Source: Carnobacterium sp. 17-4
GTDB taxonomy: Bacteria > Bacillota > Bacilli > Lactobacillales > Carnobacteriaceae
Length of the DNA stretch: 64,000 nucleotides
Assembly (NCBI RefSeq): GCF_000195575.1
Contig: NC_015391.1
Location: forward strand, 674,501-738,500
Reading direction: 5' to 3'
The position numbers were made by a program, and so were the translations under genes. Shown here in pieces: positions 37,080 to 46,793 of the stretch. Within the stretch, counting starts at the first letter, position 1, and each line of letters opens with the position of its first letter. The notes beneath the pieces are model-generated. The model was given only the letters and a program-made list of their open reading frames with translations, was not told the DNA's origin and did no database searches.

Positions 37080-38111
37080 ATGTTAACAACAAAAGATTTT
37101 GATTTTGATTTACCAGAAGAACTAATTGCTCAAACCCCTTTAGAAAATCGCTCAAGTTCAAAATTATTGATTTTAAACAAAGAAACTGGCGAAGTTGACG
37201 ATAAACACTTCACGGATATCCTTGAGGAACTTAATGAAGGTGATGCGTTGGTCATGAATGATACACGTGTATTGCCAGCACGGTTACACGGAGTAAAACC
37301 AGAAACTGGCGCACATCTTGAAATATTGTTATTAAAAAATACAGAAAAAGATCAATGGGAAACGCTTGTTAAACCAGCTAAAAAAGCTACCGTGGGCACG
37401 GTTATTTCTTTTGGAGATGGGAGATTGACTGCGACTGTAACGGAAGAATTAAATCATGGGGGAAGGATCATTGATTTTTCTTATGATGGCATCTTTTTAG
37501 AAGTTTTGGAATCATTAGGAGAAATGCCCCTTCCTCCATACATCAAAGAGCGATTAGAAGATAGTGAACGTTATCAAACTGTCTATGCAAAAGAAAACGG
37601 TTCTGCTGCTGCCCCTACAGCTGGCTTGCATTTTACAGAAGAATTACTAGAAAAAATCAAGTCAAAAGGTGTAAAATTGATTTTCTTAACGCTACATGTA
37701 GGGCTAGGTACTTTCAGACCCGTGAGTGTAGATTCGATTGAAGACCATGAGATGCATTCAGAATTTTACCGTTTAACAGAAGAATCTGCCACAGAATTAA
37801 CAGCTGTTCGAAACAATGGCGGTAGAATTGTTGCTGTGGGGACAACCTCTATTCGTACGTTAGAAACGATTGGTACCAAATTTAATGGAGAAATAAAAGC
37901 AGACAGCGGATGGACGGATATTTTTATTTCACCGGGCTACACATTCAAAGTTGTGGATGCTTTTTCAACTAACTTTCATTTGCCAAAATCAACATTAGTA
38001 ATGTTGGTCAGTGCTTTTGCAGGAAGAGAGCATGTTTTAGCTGCGTATCAACATGCAGTTGATGAAAAATATCGTTTCTTTAGTTTTGGAGATGCAATGT
38101 TTGTTAAATAA
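37080..38111 (+). CDS. queA: S-adenosylmethionine:tRNA ribosyltransferase-isomerase QueA
   Basis: QueA transfers the ribosyl group of SAM to 7-aminomethyl-7-deazaguanine in tRNA, forming epoxyqueuosine at the wobble position. The 343-residue protein has [13 protein letters not shown], the [12 protein letters not shown] block, [13 protein letters not shown] and [13 protein letters not shown] 37080 is 7 bases after TAGGAG; ATG 37074 is too close to it. It lies with ruvAB; Tgt, acting one step earlier, is encoded 1.1 kb downstream beyond a TetR gene. Confidence 0.96.
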   Translation: MLTTKDFDFDLPEELIAQTPLENRSSSKLLILNKETGEVDDKHFTDILEELNEGDALVMNDTRVLPARLHGVKPETGAHLEILLLKNTEKDQWETLVKPAKKATVGTVISFGDGRLTATVTEELNHGGRIIDFSYDGIFLEVLESLGEMPLPPYIKERLEDSERYQTVYAKENGSAAAPTAGLHFTEELLEKIKSKGVKLIFLTLHVGLGTFRPVSVDSIEDHEMHSEFYRLTEESATELTAVRNNGGRIVAVGTTSIRTLETIGTKFNGEIKADSGWTDIFISPGYTFKVVDAFSTNFHLPKSTLVMLVSAFAGREHVLAAYQHAVDEKYRFFSFGDAMFVK

Positions 38112-38139
38112 AGGCTTTCATTAATCTGCATACAAAAAA

Positions 38140-38178
38140 ATAGAAGTTGGCTTTTCAGGCCAACTTCTATTGGTTTTT
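38140..38178 (+). terminator. Terminator after queA
   Basis: AATAGAAGTTGG pairs perfectly with CCAACTTCTATT, followed by GGTTTTT. Confidence 0.85.
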
Positions 38179-38512
38179 AGAGAGGATAGGAGTGAATCAG
38201 CGAATTGTTAAAACAAACATTTATTTGAACTTCTTTTAAAACGACATACAGTTTCTGTACTACTTTGGTTAAACTGTCTTTAAACCTTTAAAAAGGGTAC
38301 ATATGGTGTTGCTAAAGGTACAGCTTTATTTTTAAACGAATCGGACAGTGAATCTTGTAACTCAAAACAGAATGTTGATTTTTTGCTTCTTCGACTTCTA
38401 AACACTAAAGAAATTCAACCAATTCACTCATATAAGCGTCTCTCTATCCACCTATAATATACCACGATTAGAAAGCGGTTACCAATAAAGTGTCTTAAAG
38501 TTAAAAAATAGC

Positions 38513-38540
38513 TTGTTTTCTAAAACTAGTGTGATAAACT
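38513..38540 (+). promoter_or_regulatory. Candidate tetR promoter
   Basis: TTGTTT (38513-38518), 16-base spacer, TAAACT (38535-38540). Confidence 0.35.
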
Positions 38541-38556
38541 ATTATATTGAGTGAGT

Positions 38557-38578
38557 ACATACTTGTTTAAAAGTATGT
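38557..38578 (+). promoter_or_regulatory. Candidate TetR operator
   Basis: ACATACTT and AAGTATGT are perfect 8-base inverted arms around 6 bases, just downstream of the proposed promoter and 22 bases before the start codon. Size and place fit autorepression by the adjacent TetR-family gene. Confidence 0.5.
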
Positions 38579-38600
38579 TGAATTTGGAGGTCATAATTAA

Positions 38601-39197
38601 GTGGCAAATGTAAACGCGGAAGCATTAACGAAGACGCAACAACGTATTATTGATGCAGCATTAGATTTAGTTTCACATGTGGGGTATAAAAGTACTACAA
38701 CAAAAATGATTGCACAAAAAGCTGAAGTTAATGAAACAACTATTTTTAAAAATTTTCAATCTAAACAAGCTTTAATGGATACCGCTTTTAAACAACATAC
38801 AAAACAAATTACTAACGAAGTAGATGAATTTTTCTCTCAGAGTTTTAAAGACACAACGGATTTAATGCAACAGTCCGGTCGTTTTATTGCGGATATTTTT
38901 GATAAGCATCGCCAAATTGTTCTCAGTACAATTAAAGAAGTAGGAAATGAACAAACAAAATCGATTTTTAACTATAAACAGGAATACATCCAACAATTAT
39001 TGTGTACAAAATTAAAAGAATTTTCGAAAGAACATTTATTAACTGATCAACAATATGAAACAATTGTTTTTATGTTTAATAGTGCTATTATGAGCCTTTT
39101 AGTTGATAAAGCTAGAAAAGAATATTCAGATGAAGAACCAGGACTGACGATTCATTTGAAAGATGTCATTGAGTTGACACTAAAAACAGTGCGTTAA
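38601..39197 (+). CDS. TetR/AcrR-family transcriptional regulator
   Basis: A 198-residue regulator. The N-terminal TetR helix-turn-helix is clear (TQQRIIDAALDLVSHVGYKSTTTKMIAQKAEVNETTIFKNFQSKQALMD, about 12-62). The C-terminal ligand domain is not diagnostic. GTG 38601 has TTGGAGG 13 bases upstream. No transporter or enzyme gene that it would obviously control is adjacent; it sits between two queuosine genes. The inverted repeat upstream suggests autoregulation. Ligand and targets are unknown. Confidence 0.88.
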   Translation: MANVNAEALTKTQQRIIDAALDLVSHVGYKSTTTKMIAQKAEVNETTIFKNFQSKQALMDTAFKQHTKQITNEVDEFFSQSFKDTTDLMQQSGRFIADIFDKHRQIVLSTIKEVGNEQTKSIFNYKQEYIQQLLCTKLKEFSKEHLLTDQQYETIVFMFNSAIMSLLVDKARKEYSDEEPGLTIHLKDVIELTLKTVR

Positions 39198-39236
39198 TGA
39201 ATAATTAAGTATAAAAAAGATTTAATGAATCTGTAA

Positions 39237-40412
<1,176 letters not shown>

Positions 40413-40511
40413 AGGTTTTATAAGAATCTTATTTAAGAGATAGTAAAAAGACTAGATGTTTGGTAAAGTAAGTAGTGTAAAGATGATTGAATCGGAGAAT
40501 GGAGTGGAAAA

Positions 40512-40856
40512 ATGGAGTTAATTCTTAATTTTGTACCTTTTATTGCGATTATGGGTTTGATGTATTTTATGATGATTCGCCCGCAAAAAAAAGCTGCTAC
40601 AAAAACACAAAATATGCTTGATGCTATGAAAAAAGGTGATTCAATTGTAACAATTGGTGGACTACATGGGATTATTGATGAAGTGAATACAACCAATAAT
40701 ACTGTTGTACTTGATTGTGACGGAATCTTTTTAACATTTGAAAAGAAAGCCATTGCTCGCATAGTGACTACTGGAGTTTCAACTCCTATAGAAGATCTTG
40801 GAACAAACACACCACCTCAAGATATAGTAGAAAACAATACTGACGAAAAACTTTAA
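40512..40856 (+). CDS. yajC: Preprotein translocase accessory subunit YajC
   Basis: A 114-residue protein with one N-terminal membrane helix (about 3-22; ILNFVPFIAIMGLMYFMMIRPQKKA) and a small cytoplasmic domain with GDSIVTIGGLHGIIDEV, the hallmark of YajC. It associates with SecDF-YidC where those exist; no secDF is seen here, as in many lactic acid bacteria. The downstream terminator ends the tgt-yajC unit. Confidence 0.95.
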   Translation: MELILNFVPFIAIMGLMYFMMIRPQKKAATKTQNMLDAMKKGDSIVTIGGLHGIIDEVNTTNNTVVLDCDGIFLTFEKKAIARIVTTGVSTPIEDLGTNTPPQDIVENNTDEKL

Positions 40857-40878
40857 TCGTTACACTTAAGAATAAGGG

Positions 40879-40912
40879 GTGCTATCAGACTAAAACTGAT
40901 AGCACTTTTTTT
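40879..40912 (+). terminator. Terminator after yajC
   Basis: GTGCTATCAG pairs perfectly with CTGATAGCAC, with a T run. Confidence 0.9.
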
Positions 40913-41010
40913 AATGCAATAGTTGTGTTTTAAAACAAATTATGTTACTTTGTTTTAAAGTTCTGTAGTAGTTACATAAAGGAATGAAGACAGTTTTAGA
41001 TAAGGAGTGT

Positions 41011-41298
41011 ATGCTGTTGATTAATGAATCCTTTGCTTACTATGCTAAGTACGAACCGTGGCTAAAATTAAAAATGCAAGAATTTAATCAAATGGGTTAC
41101 CATCAAATAAATGAAGAAGATTTATGGAATTATGTTACAAGCTTCTGTTGGAAAAAAATAAGACCAACACACTATTACCAACAAATTAATGATATTATGA
41201 AAATTACACCAAATCAGTACTTAGATTATGCTGCTTTAGAAGCTCAAGTTTATAAAGTTACTTCACTTGAAGAAATGAACTTTGACGATCTATTTTAA
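41011..41298 (+). CDS. ComN-like post-transcriptional regulator family protein
   Basis: A 95-residue acidic protein with aromatic-rich helices (ESFAYYAKYEPWLKLKMQEFNQMGYHQINEEDLWNYV) matching the Post_transc_reg/ComN family. ComN of Bacillus controls comE mRNA localisation and, as here, lies near yajC-secDF, which supports the call. The start is uncertain: AAGGAG (41002-41007) is 3 bases before ATG 41011 and 9 bases before TTG 41017; ATG 40984 lies before it. No comE gene is in the window, so the role here is open. Confidence 0.75.
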   Translation: MLLINESFAYYAKYEPWLKLKMQEFNQMGYHQINEEDLWNYVTSFCWKKIRPTHYYQQINDIMKITPNQYLDYAALEAQVYKVTSLEEMNFDDLF

Positions 41299-41335
41299 AA
41301 AGAAGAATCAGTGTATTTGACTGATTCTTCTTTTT
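41297..41335 (+). terminator. Terminator after the ComN-like gene
   Basis: AAAAAGAAGAATCAG pairs with CTGATTCTTCTTTTT. Confidence 0.9.
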
Positions 41336-41454
41336 AAAAGTTAATTTGTGAATGTTTTAACATCAAAATAATAAAATATTTAAAATGTAGAAAGTTATCA
41401 AACCTTTATTTTAAATTGTTTAATAAGGATTTATATTTTAAAGGATTATTTTTC

Positions 41455-41483
41455 TTTACAAAAAAACAAAAATAAAGTATGAT
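41455..41483 (+). promoter_or_regulatory. adhE promoter
   Basis: TTTACA (41455-41460), 17-base spacer, TATGAT (41478-41483). Confidence 0.65.
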
Positions 41484-41485
41484 GA

Positions 41486-41503
41486 TTGTGAAATAGATAA
41501 CAA
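41486..41503 (+). promoter_or_regulatory. Rex-like operator at the adhE start site
   Basis: TTGTGAAATAGATAACAA matches the Rex consensus TTGTGA-N6-TCACAA at 11 of 12 defined bases. It covers the predicted transcription start, 3 bases after the -10. Rex releases DNA when NADH is high, so adhE would be induced under anoxic, reducing conditions. Confidence 0.65.
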
Positions 41504-41520
41504 CATTAGGAGGATTTAAA

Positions 41521-44151
41521 ATGATGGAAGTTGGTATGAAAGAAAAAATCAAAACAGATAAAAAAAGTGCTGTAAGTAATAATGTTAGTGTAGTTGATGC
41601 AATCGACAACTTAGTTAACCGAGGGAAAGAAGCATTAAGTGTTTTAGAAACATTTGATCAAGAAAAAGTTGATTTTATCGTTCATCAAATGGCAATGGCT
41701 GGTTTAAGCCAACATATGCCTTTGGCTAAAATGGCAGTTGAAGAAACAGGTAGAGGAATCTATGAAGATAAATGCATTAAAAATATGTTTGCTACAGAAT
41801 CTATTTGGAATTCTATAAAAGACAATAAAACAGTTGGGATCATTAGTAAAGATAATCAAACTGAACTGATAGAAGTAGCCACACCAGTCGGAGTAGTATG
41901 TGGTGTAACACCTGTTACTAATCCAACATCTACAACAATGTTTAAAGCTTTAATTGCTTTAAAAACACGGAACCCAATTATTTTCTCTTTTCATCCAAGT
42001 GCACAAAAATGTTCTATAGCTGCAGCAACTGTTTTGAAAGAAGCGGCTATAAAAGCTGGAGCACCAGAAAACTGTATTCAATGGATCGAGCAACCTTCAT
42101 TGGAAGCTACGAATAACTTGATGCAACATCCGGGAGTTGCGATTGTGTTAGCAACTGGAGGATCTGCGATGGTTAAATCAGCTTATTCTACTGGCAAACC
42201 AGCTTTAGGAGTAGGACCAGGGAATGTCCCAAGTTACATTGAAAAATCTGCAAAAATCAAACGTGCAGTTAATGATATTATTGCATCAAAAACATTTGAT
42301 AATGGAATGATTTGTGCTTCAGAACAAGCAGTTATTGTAGATAAAGAAATTTATCAAGAAGTAAAAGAGGAGTTTAAAAAACATTCTATTTATTTTGCTA
42401 AACCAAACGAAATAGAAAAATTTGAAAAAGCTGTTATGAATGAAGCAAAAGTTGCTGTAAACCCAGAAATAGTAGGGCAAGCTCCTTACAAAATTGCAGC
42501 ACTCGCAGGTATAGAAATACCTCATGAAACGAAAATGATTGTAGTAGAAATAAATGGAGTTGGCGCAGATTATCCGTTATCTCGCGAAAAATTATCTCCA
42601 GTACTTGCAATGATCAAAGCAGATTCTACTCGTCATGCATTTGATTTATCTCAACAAATGTTAGAATTGGGCGGATTAGGTCATTCAGCAGCGATCCATA
42701 CTCAAAATGATGCACTAGCAGAAAAATTTGGAGTAGAAATGAAAGCTTGTCGTATTTTGGTGAACTCTCCAACAGCTCAAGGTGGAATAGGTGATTTATA
42801 CAACAACATGATTCCTTCATTGACACTAGGTTGCGGATCATATGGAAAAAATTCAATCTCTAAAAATGTTACGGCAGTAAACTTAATGAATGTTAAAACA
42901 ATTGCGAAACGGAGAAATAATATGCAGTGGTTTAAATTACCAGCAAAAATTTATTTTGAGAAAAATTCTCTTGCTTATTTACAAGACATGGAAAATATCG
43001 AACGTGTTTTTCTAGTCTGTGATCCTGGCATGGTAAAATTTGGTTATGCAGATACAGTTGTACAAGAGTTAATGAAGCGAACTAACAAAGTTCAAATTGA
43101 AATTTTTTCAGATGTTGAACCAAATCCTTCTACTGACACAGTTAAAGCTGGAACAGAAGCTATGGTTCGTTTTCAACCAGATACGATTATCGCTATTGGT
43201 GGCGGTTCTGCGATGGATGCTGCTAAAGGAATGTGGTTGTTCTATGAAAAACCTGAGACGATTTTCTTTGGAGCTAAACAGAAGTTTTTAGATATTCGAA
43301 AAAGAACTTACAAAATTCCGAATCTAACAAAAACACAGTTTGTTTGTATTCCAACAACTTCTGGTACGGGATCTGAAGTGACGCCATTTGCAGTAATTAC
43401 AGATAGTGAAACACACGTGAAATACCCATTGGCTGATTATGCTCTAACACCAGATGTAGCAATCATCGATCCACAGTTTGTTATGAGTGTACCAAAATCG
43501 GTAACAGCGGATACAGGTATGGATGTTTTGACACATGCAATCGAATCATATGTTTCTGTGATGGCTAGTGATTACACTAGAGGGTTGAGTCTTCAAGCAA
43601 TCAAGCTTGTTTTTGAAAATTTACGTGCATCATACGAATATGGTACAGAAGAAGCTCGAGAAAAAATGCATAATGCTTCTACTATGGCTGGGATGGCATT
43701 TGCTAATGCATTTTTAGGTATCAATCATTCTATTGCACATAAAATTGGAGCTGCTTATGATATTCCTCATGGACGCACTAATGCGATATTGCTGCCTCAT
43801 GTTGTTCGTTACAATGCAAAAGATCCAGCAAAACATGCTTTGTTTCCAAAATATGAATATTTCCATGCACATGAAGATTATGCTGAAATCGCACGTTTCT
43901 TAGGATTCAAAGGGAATACTACAGAAGAATTAGTGGAATCTTTGGTTCAAGAAATTAATAAATTAGGAAAAGATGTTGGCATTGATATGAGTTTGAAAGG
44001 TCAAGGTGTAACGTCTGAGAATTTATACAACACAGTTGACGAATTGGCAGAATTAGCATTTGAAGATCAATGTACCACAGCTAATCCAAAACAACCCTTA
44101 ATCAGTGAATTGAAACAAATTATTATTGATGCATTTGAAGAAGTACATTAA
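41521..44151 (+). CDS. adhE: Bifunctional acetaldehyde-CoA/alcohol dehydrogenase AdhE
   Basis: The 876-residue fermentative fusion converts acetyl-CoA to acetaldehyde and then to ethanol, regenerating NAD+. The N-terminal aldehyde dehydrogenase half has VTPVTNPTSTTMFKALIA, LATGGSAMVKSAY and the catalytic Cys in FDNGMICASEQ (about 261). The C-terminal iron-dependent alcohol dehydrogenase has IAIGGGSAMDAAK, TSGTGSEVTPF and metal-binding His in GINHSIAHKIGAAYDIPHGRTNA. AGGAGG precedes the ATG-ATG start. AdhE forms filaments (spirosomes). A terminator follows. Confidence 0.97.
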   Translation: MMEVGMKEKIKTDKKSAVSNNVSVVDAIDNLVNRGKEALSVLETFDQEKVDFIVHQMAMAGLSQHMPLAKMAVEETGRGIYEDKCIKNMFATESIWNSIKDNKTVGIISKDNQTELIEVATPVGVVCGVTPVTNPTSTTMFKALIALKTRNPIIFSFHPSAQKCSIAAATVLKEAAIKAGAPENCIQWIEQPSLEATNNLMQHPGVAIVLATGGSAMVKSAYSTGKPALGVGPGNVPSYIEKSAKIKRAVNDIIASKTFDNGMICASEQAVIVDKEIYQEVKEEFKKHSIYFAKPNEIEKFEKAVMNEAKVAVNPEIVGQAPYKIAALAGIEIPHETKMIVVEINGVGADYPLSREKLSPVLAMIKADSTRHAFDLSQQMLELGGLGHSAAIHTQNDALAEKFGVEMKACRILVNSPTAQGGIGDLYNNMIPSLTLGCGSYGKNSISKNVTAVNLMNVKTIAKRRNNMQWFKLPAKIYFEKNSLAYLQDMENIERVFLVCDPGMVKFGYADTVVQELMKRTNKVQIEIFSDVEPNPSTDTVKAGTEAMVRFQPDTIIAIGGGSAMDAAKGMWLFYEKPETIFFGAKQKFLDIRKRTYKIPNLTKTQFVCIPTTSGTGSEVTPFAVITDSETHVKYPLADYALTPDVAIIDPQFVMSVPKSVTADTGMDVLTHAIESYVSVMASDYTRGLSLQAIKLVFENLRASYEYGTEEAREKMHNASTMAGMAFANAFLGINHSIAHKIGAAYDIPHGRTNAILLPHVVRYNAKDPAKHALFPKYEYFHAHEDYAEIARFLGFKGNTTEELVESLVQEINKLGKDVGIDMSLKGQGVTSENLYNTVDELAELAFEDQCTTANPKQPLISELKQIIIDAFEEVH

Positions 44152-44155
44152 GAAC

Positions 44156-44197
44156 AAAAAAGAGAAGCTAAGGCAATTGCCCTAGCTTCTCTTTTTT
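44156..44197 (+). terminator. Terminator after adhE
   Basis: AAAAAGAGAAGCTA..GG pairs with CC..TAGCTTCTCTTTTT. Confidence 0.9.
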
Positions 44198-44229
44198 GTA
44201 TTCAAAATGCAATTAGTTTGATAAAAGAC

Positions 44230-44256
44230 TTGAAAAAAAAAAAATCAAGGTATACT
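44230..44256 (+). promoter_or_regulatory. Candidate promoter of the metal-transport operon
   Basis: TTGAAA (44230-44235) and TATACT (44251-44256). The 15-base A-rich spacer is short. Confidence 0.4.
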
Positions 44257-44267
44257 TTTAATATAAG

Positions 44268-44281
44268 TTAGGTGAGCCTAA
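44268..44281 (+). promoter_or_regulatory. DtxR/MntR-type operator
   Basis: TTAGG-TGAG-CCTAA is a perfect inverted repeat of the kind bound by DtxR-family metalloregulators. It lies just downstream of the proposed -10 and would block transcription when metal is plentiful. Confidence 0.65.
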
Positions 44282-44327
44282 AAATAATAATTAAATGATA
44301 GCGGGATATAAATGACCGGTCAAAAGA

Positions 44328-44346
44328 AAGTTAATTTAATTAACTT
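44328..44346 (+). promoter_or_regulatory. Second palindrome in the leader of the metal operon
   Basis: Nine-base arms AAGTTAATT/AATTAACTT pair perfectly about a single central T, 56 bases before the mntR start. It resembles AT-rich manganese-regulator sites of streptococci, but could also be a leader hairpin. Confidence 0.45.
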
Positions 44347-44401
44347 ATCTATAGCACAGCACTAAAAATTATAAACCTAGAAAGTAAGGTAGGAGAAAAT
44401 T

Positions 44402-45049
44402 ATGACGCCAAATAAAGAAGATTACTTGAAAATGATTTATGAACTTGGTGGTACAACTAAAAAAGTAACCAATAAAGAACTCGTTGCAGGACTAAAGGTA
44501 TCTGCTGCATCTGTCAGCGAAATGGTGACCAAGTTATTAAAAGGGGGATTTGTTGAACATGTGCCCTATCAAGGGATTCAATTAACCCAAGAGGGCCTTC
44601 AAAAAGCAAGTGCTTTGGTAAGGAAACATCGCTTATGGGAAGTTTTTTTAGTTAGCCATTTAGGGTATGCCTGGAATGAGGTTCATGAAGAAGCTGAGGT
44701 GTTGGAACACGTTACTTCAGTTGAGTTAGCAAGGAAATTAGATCATTACTTAAATTTCCCCACTGTTTGTCCTCATGGAGGAATGATTCCAACTGAAAAA
44801 GGCATCATCGATGAAAAAAAACTCCCGAATTTAGTAGATAAACAAGTTTATGATGTGGTCAAAATTAAAAGAGTCGCAGATGAGAAAGACTTGCTGGATT
44901 ATTTAGCTTCACTAGAAGTTAACATAGGTGATGTATATAAAATAATAGATATTGGGGCTTATGAAGGACCTATTATACTTGAATCAGAAGGTAAGCAGCT
45001 AGCAATCAGTTATAAGGCTGCTACGAGTATTTTTATTGAATTGGCATAG
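44402..45049 (+). CDS. mntR: DtxR-family metal-dependent transcriptional regulator (MntR/ScaR type)
   Basis: A 215-residue regulator. The N-terminal winged helix (TPNKEDYLKMIYELGGTTKKVTNKELVAGLKVSAASVSEMVTKLLKGGFVEH) is followed by the dimerisation and metal-binding domain (VRKHRLWEVFLVSHLGYAWNEVHEEAEVLEHV) with the usual His and Glu ligands, and a C-terminal FeoA/SH3-like domain (about 145-213). The length and domains match Mn-sensing ScaR, SloR or TroR. It is first in an operon with the metal importer; the palindrome upstream predicts repression of its own operon. Confidence 0.9.
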   Translation: MTPNKEDYLKMIYELGGTTKKVTNKELVAGLKVSAASVSEMVTKLLKGGFVEHVPYQGIQLTQEGLQKASALVRKHRLWEVFLVSHLGYAWNEVHEEAEVLEHVTSVELARKLDHYLNFPTVCPHGGMIPTEKGIIDEKKLPNLVDKQVYDVVKIKRVADEKDLLDYLASLEVNIGDVYKIIDIGAYEGPIILESEGKQLAISYKAATSIFIELA

Positions 45050-45063
45050 AAAGTAGGAGAAAG

Positions 45064-45996
45064 ATGAAAACTATTAAGCGCATTCTTTTCAGTTCACTGT
45101 TTATTGCATTTATTTTTCTAACAGGTTGTTATAATTTTGGGTCAGATCAGGATTCGGATAAATTACAAGTCGTAGCCACAACGACTATGTTAACCGATTT
45201 ATTGAAAGAAATAGGTGGAGAACATGTTGATGTAACCGGACTGATGTCTGCGGGAGTAGACCCTCATTTGTATAAAGCAAGTGCAAGAGATGTCATCTAT
45301 ATGCAGTCTGCAGATGTAGTAGCTTACAACGGACTAGAACTTGAAGGGAAAATGGGTGAAATATTTCAAGGACTAGAAGAACAGAAAAAGACCGTTATTG
45401 CTTTAGAAGATGGTTTAAATGAAGATGATGTTCTCTCTGCTGGAGAAGGAAGTACTTCCATTGACCCGCATATTTGGTTTGATGTAGGTCTTTGGAAAAA
45501 ATCAGCAATAGAAGTATCTAAAGGGTTGATTTCTGCAGATCCTAAAAATGAAACAAGTTATCAAGCAAACTTAGAAAGTTATTTGCTTGAATTGGAAGAG
45601 TTAGATCAATATGTAACCAATCGTGTAAATGAAATACCAGAAGATGATCGTGTTTTGGTAACAGCTCATGATGCCTTTAGTTACTTTGGTGAAGGATATG
45701 GATTTAACGTTATTGGGCTTCAAGGATTAAATACAAATGCTGAAGCTGGGACAGGTGATATCAGCCAATTAGCAGATTATATTGTAGACAATGGTATAAA
45801 AGCTATTTTTATCGAGTCTTCTGTTCCAACAAGAACCATTGAATCTTTACAGGCAGCTACTAAAGCAAAAGGTTTTGAAGTTGAAATCGGAGGAGAACTC
45901 TACTCAGATTCTCTTGGAGATAAAGAAAACGACAGTGAAACTTATATAAAGACAGTGAAATCTAATGTAGATACCATTGTTGATGCGTTGAAATAA
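45064..45996 (+). CDS. Metal ABC transporter substrate-binding lipoprotein (Mn/Zn/Fe)
   Basis: A 310-residue cluster A-I (ZnuA/PsaA) binding protein. It has a lipoprotein signal with LTGC (Cys at 22). Likely metal ligands are His in GVDPHLYKA, His in SIDPHIWFD, Glu in the ALFIESS-type segment (AIFIESSVPTR) and Asp near the C-terminus (YSDSLG), the H-H-E-D set of Mn/Zn binders. There is no His-rich loop as in ZnuA, which favours Mn. It is 14 bases downstream of mntR. Confidence 0.9.
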   Translation: MKTIKRILFSSLFIAFIFLTGCYNFGSDQDSDKLQVVATTTMLTDLLKEIGGEHVDVTGLMSAGVDPHLYKASARDVIYMQSADVVAYNGLELEGKMGEIFQGLEEQKKTVIALEDGLNEDDVLSAGEGSTSIDPHIWFDVGLWKKSAIEVSKGLISADPKNETSYQANLESYLLELEELDQYVTNRVNEIPEDDRVLVTAHDAFSYFGEGYGFNVIGLQGLNTNAEAGTGDISQLADYIVDNGIKAIFIESSVPTRTIESLQAATKAKGFEVEIGGELYSDSLGDKENDSETYIKTVKSNVDTIVDALK

Positions 45997-46022
45997 ATCA
46001 AAAAGACTGGAGTGCATAAAGC

Positions 46023-46793
46023 ATGGAGAATGAACAAATAGAAAAAACGACTGCAATACGCTTAAATCAATTAACTGTAGCTTATGAAGCACAACCGGTT
46101 TTGTGGAATATTTCGGTTAATATCCCTAAAGGCACATTAACAGCTATTGTTGGACCAAATGGTGCGGGTAAATCTACACTTATTAAATCTTTAATCAATT
46201 TAATAAAGCCAATTGCTGGTGAAGTAGATTTTACTTTTGAACAAACAAAAGATGAAAATTATGGGAAAAATAAAAATTTAGTCGCATATGTACCTCAAAA
46301 TGGAAGTGTGGATTGGGATTTTCCAACAACTGTTTTAGATGTCGTTGTGATGGGAAGATATGGTCACTTAGGATGGTTTAAAAGGCCTAAAAAGAAAGAT
46401 AAAGCCTTAGCAAATGAGATGCTTGCAAAAGTAGGGATGGCTGACTTCAAAGATAAACAAATCAGTCAATTATCTGGTGGACAAAGACAGCGTGTCTTTC
46501 TAGCTCGTGCATTGGTTCAAGAAGCGGAAATTTACTTAATGGATGAACCTTTCCAAGGTGTAGATGCGCAAACAGAAAAAATTATTATTCAATTGCTAAA
46601 GGAATTGAAAACAGAGGGGAAAACGATTGTCGTTGTTCACCATGACTTACAAACTGTGCCAGAATATTTTGATGAAGTTATTTTAATTAATCGCGAATTG
46701 ATTGGAAGTGGACCAATTGAAACAACTTTTACTAAAGAGTTGATTGCTAAAACTTATCGTCAAAATCAAACAAAACCATGGGAGGAAGAATAA
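46023..46793 (+). CDS. Metal ABC transporter ATP-binding protein
   Basis: A 256-residue ABC ATPase. Walker A GPNGAGKSTLIK (about 44), Q-loop VAYVPQNGSVDWDFP, signature LSGGQRQRVFLARAL, Walker B IYLMDEPFQGVD and H-switch VVVHHD. The VPQ...DWDFP wording is typical of Mn/Zn importers (MntB, ScaC). The stop abuts the permease ATG. Confidence 0.94.
   Translation: MENEQIEKTTAIRLNQLTVAYEAQPVLWNISVNIPKGTLTAIVGPNGAGKSTLIKSLINLIKPIAGEVDFTFEQTKDENYGKNKNLVAYVPQNGSVDWDFPTTVLDVVVMGRYGHLGWFKRPKKKDKALANEMLAKVGMADFKDKQISQLSGGQRQRVFLARALVQEAEIYLMDEPFQGVDAQTEKIIIQLLKELKTEGKTIVVVHHDLQTVPEYFDEVILINRELIGSGPIETTFTKELIAKTYRQNQTKPWEEE

Larger units (their letters stand above)
38112..38600. other. Long intergenic region queA-tetR
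   Basis: Nearly 490 bases without a supportable gene. It has the queA terminator at the left and the tetR promoter and an inverted repeat at the right. The middle (about 38180-38460) has no recognisable RNA motif. On the - strand several short open stretches (for example 38280-38405, and a run interrupted by stops to about 38165) look like possible decayed coding sequence, but lack a start with a ribosome-binding site. Confidence 0.5.

Noticed and set aside
38280-38405. 41-codon GTG-started frame on the - strand in the queA-tetR gap
   Set aside because: No ribosome-binding site and no recognised similarity; kept only as a hint of decayed sequence.
38180-38460. Possible T-box or riboswitch in the queA-tetR gap
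   Set aside because: I found no T-box core, no antiterminator and no preQ1-type pseudoknot leading into a downstream gene.
40433-40810. 125-codon open frame antisense to yajC
   Set aside because: It is explained by the yajC codons read backwards; no Shine-Dalgarno or family motif.
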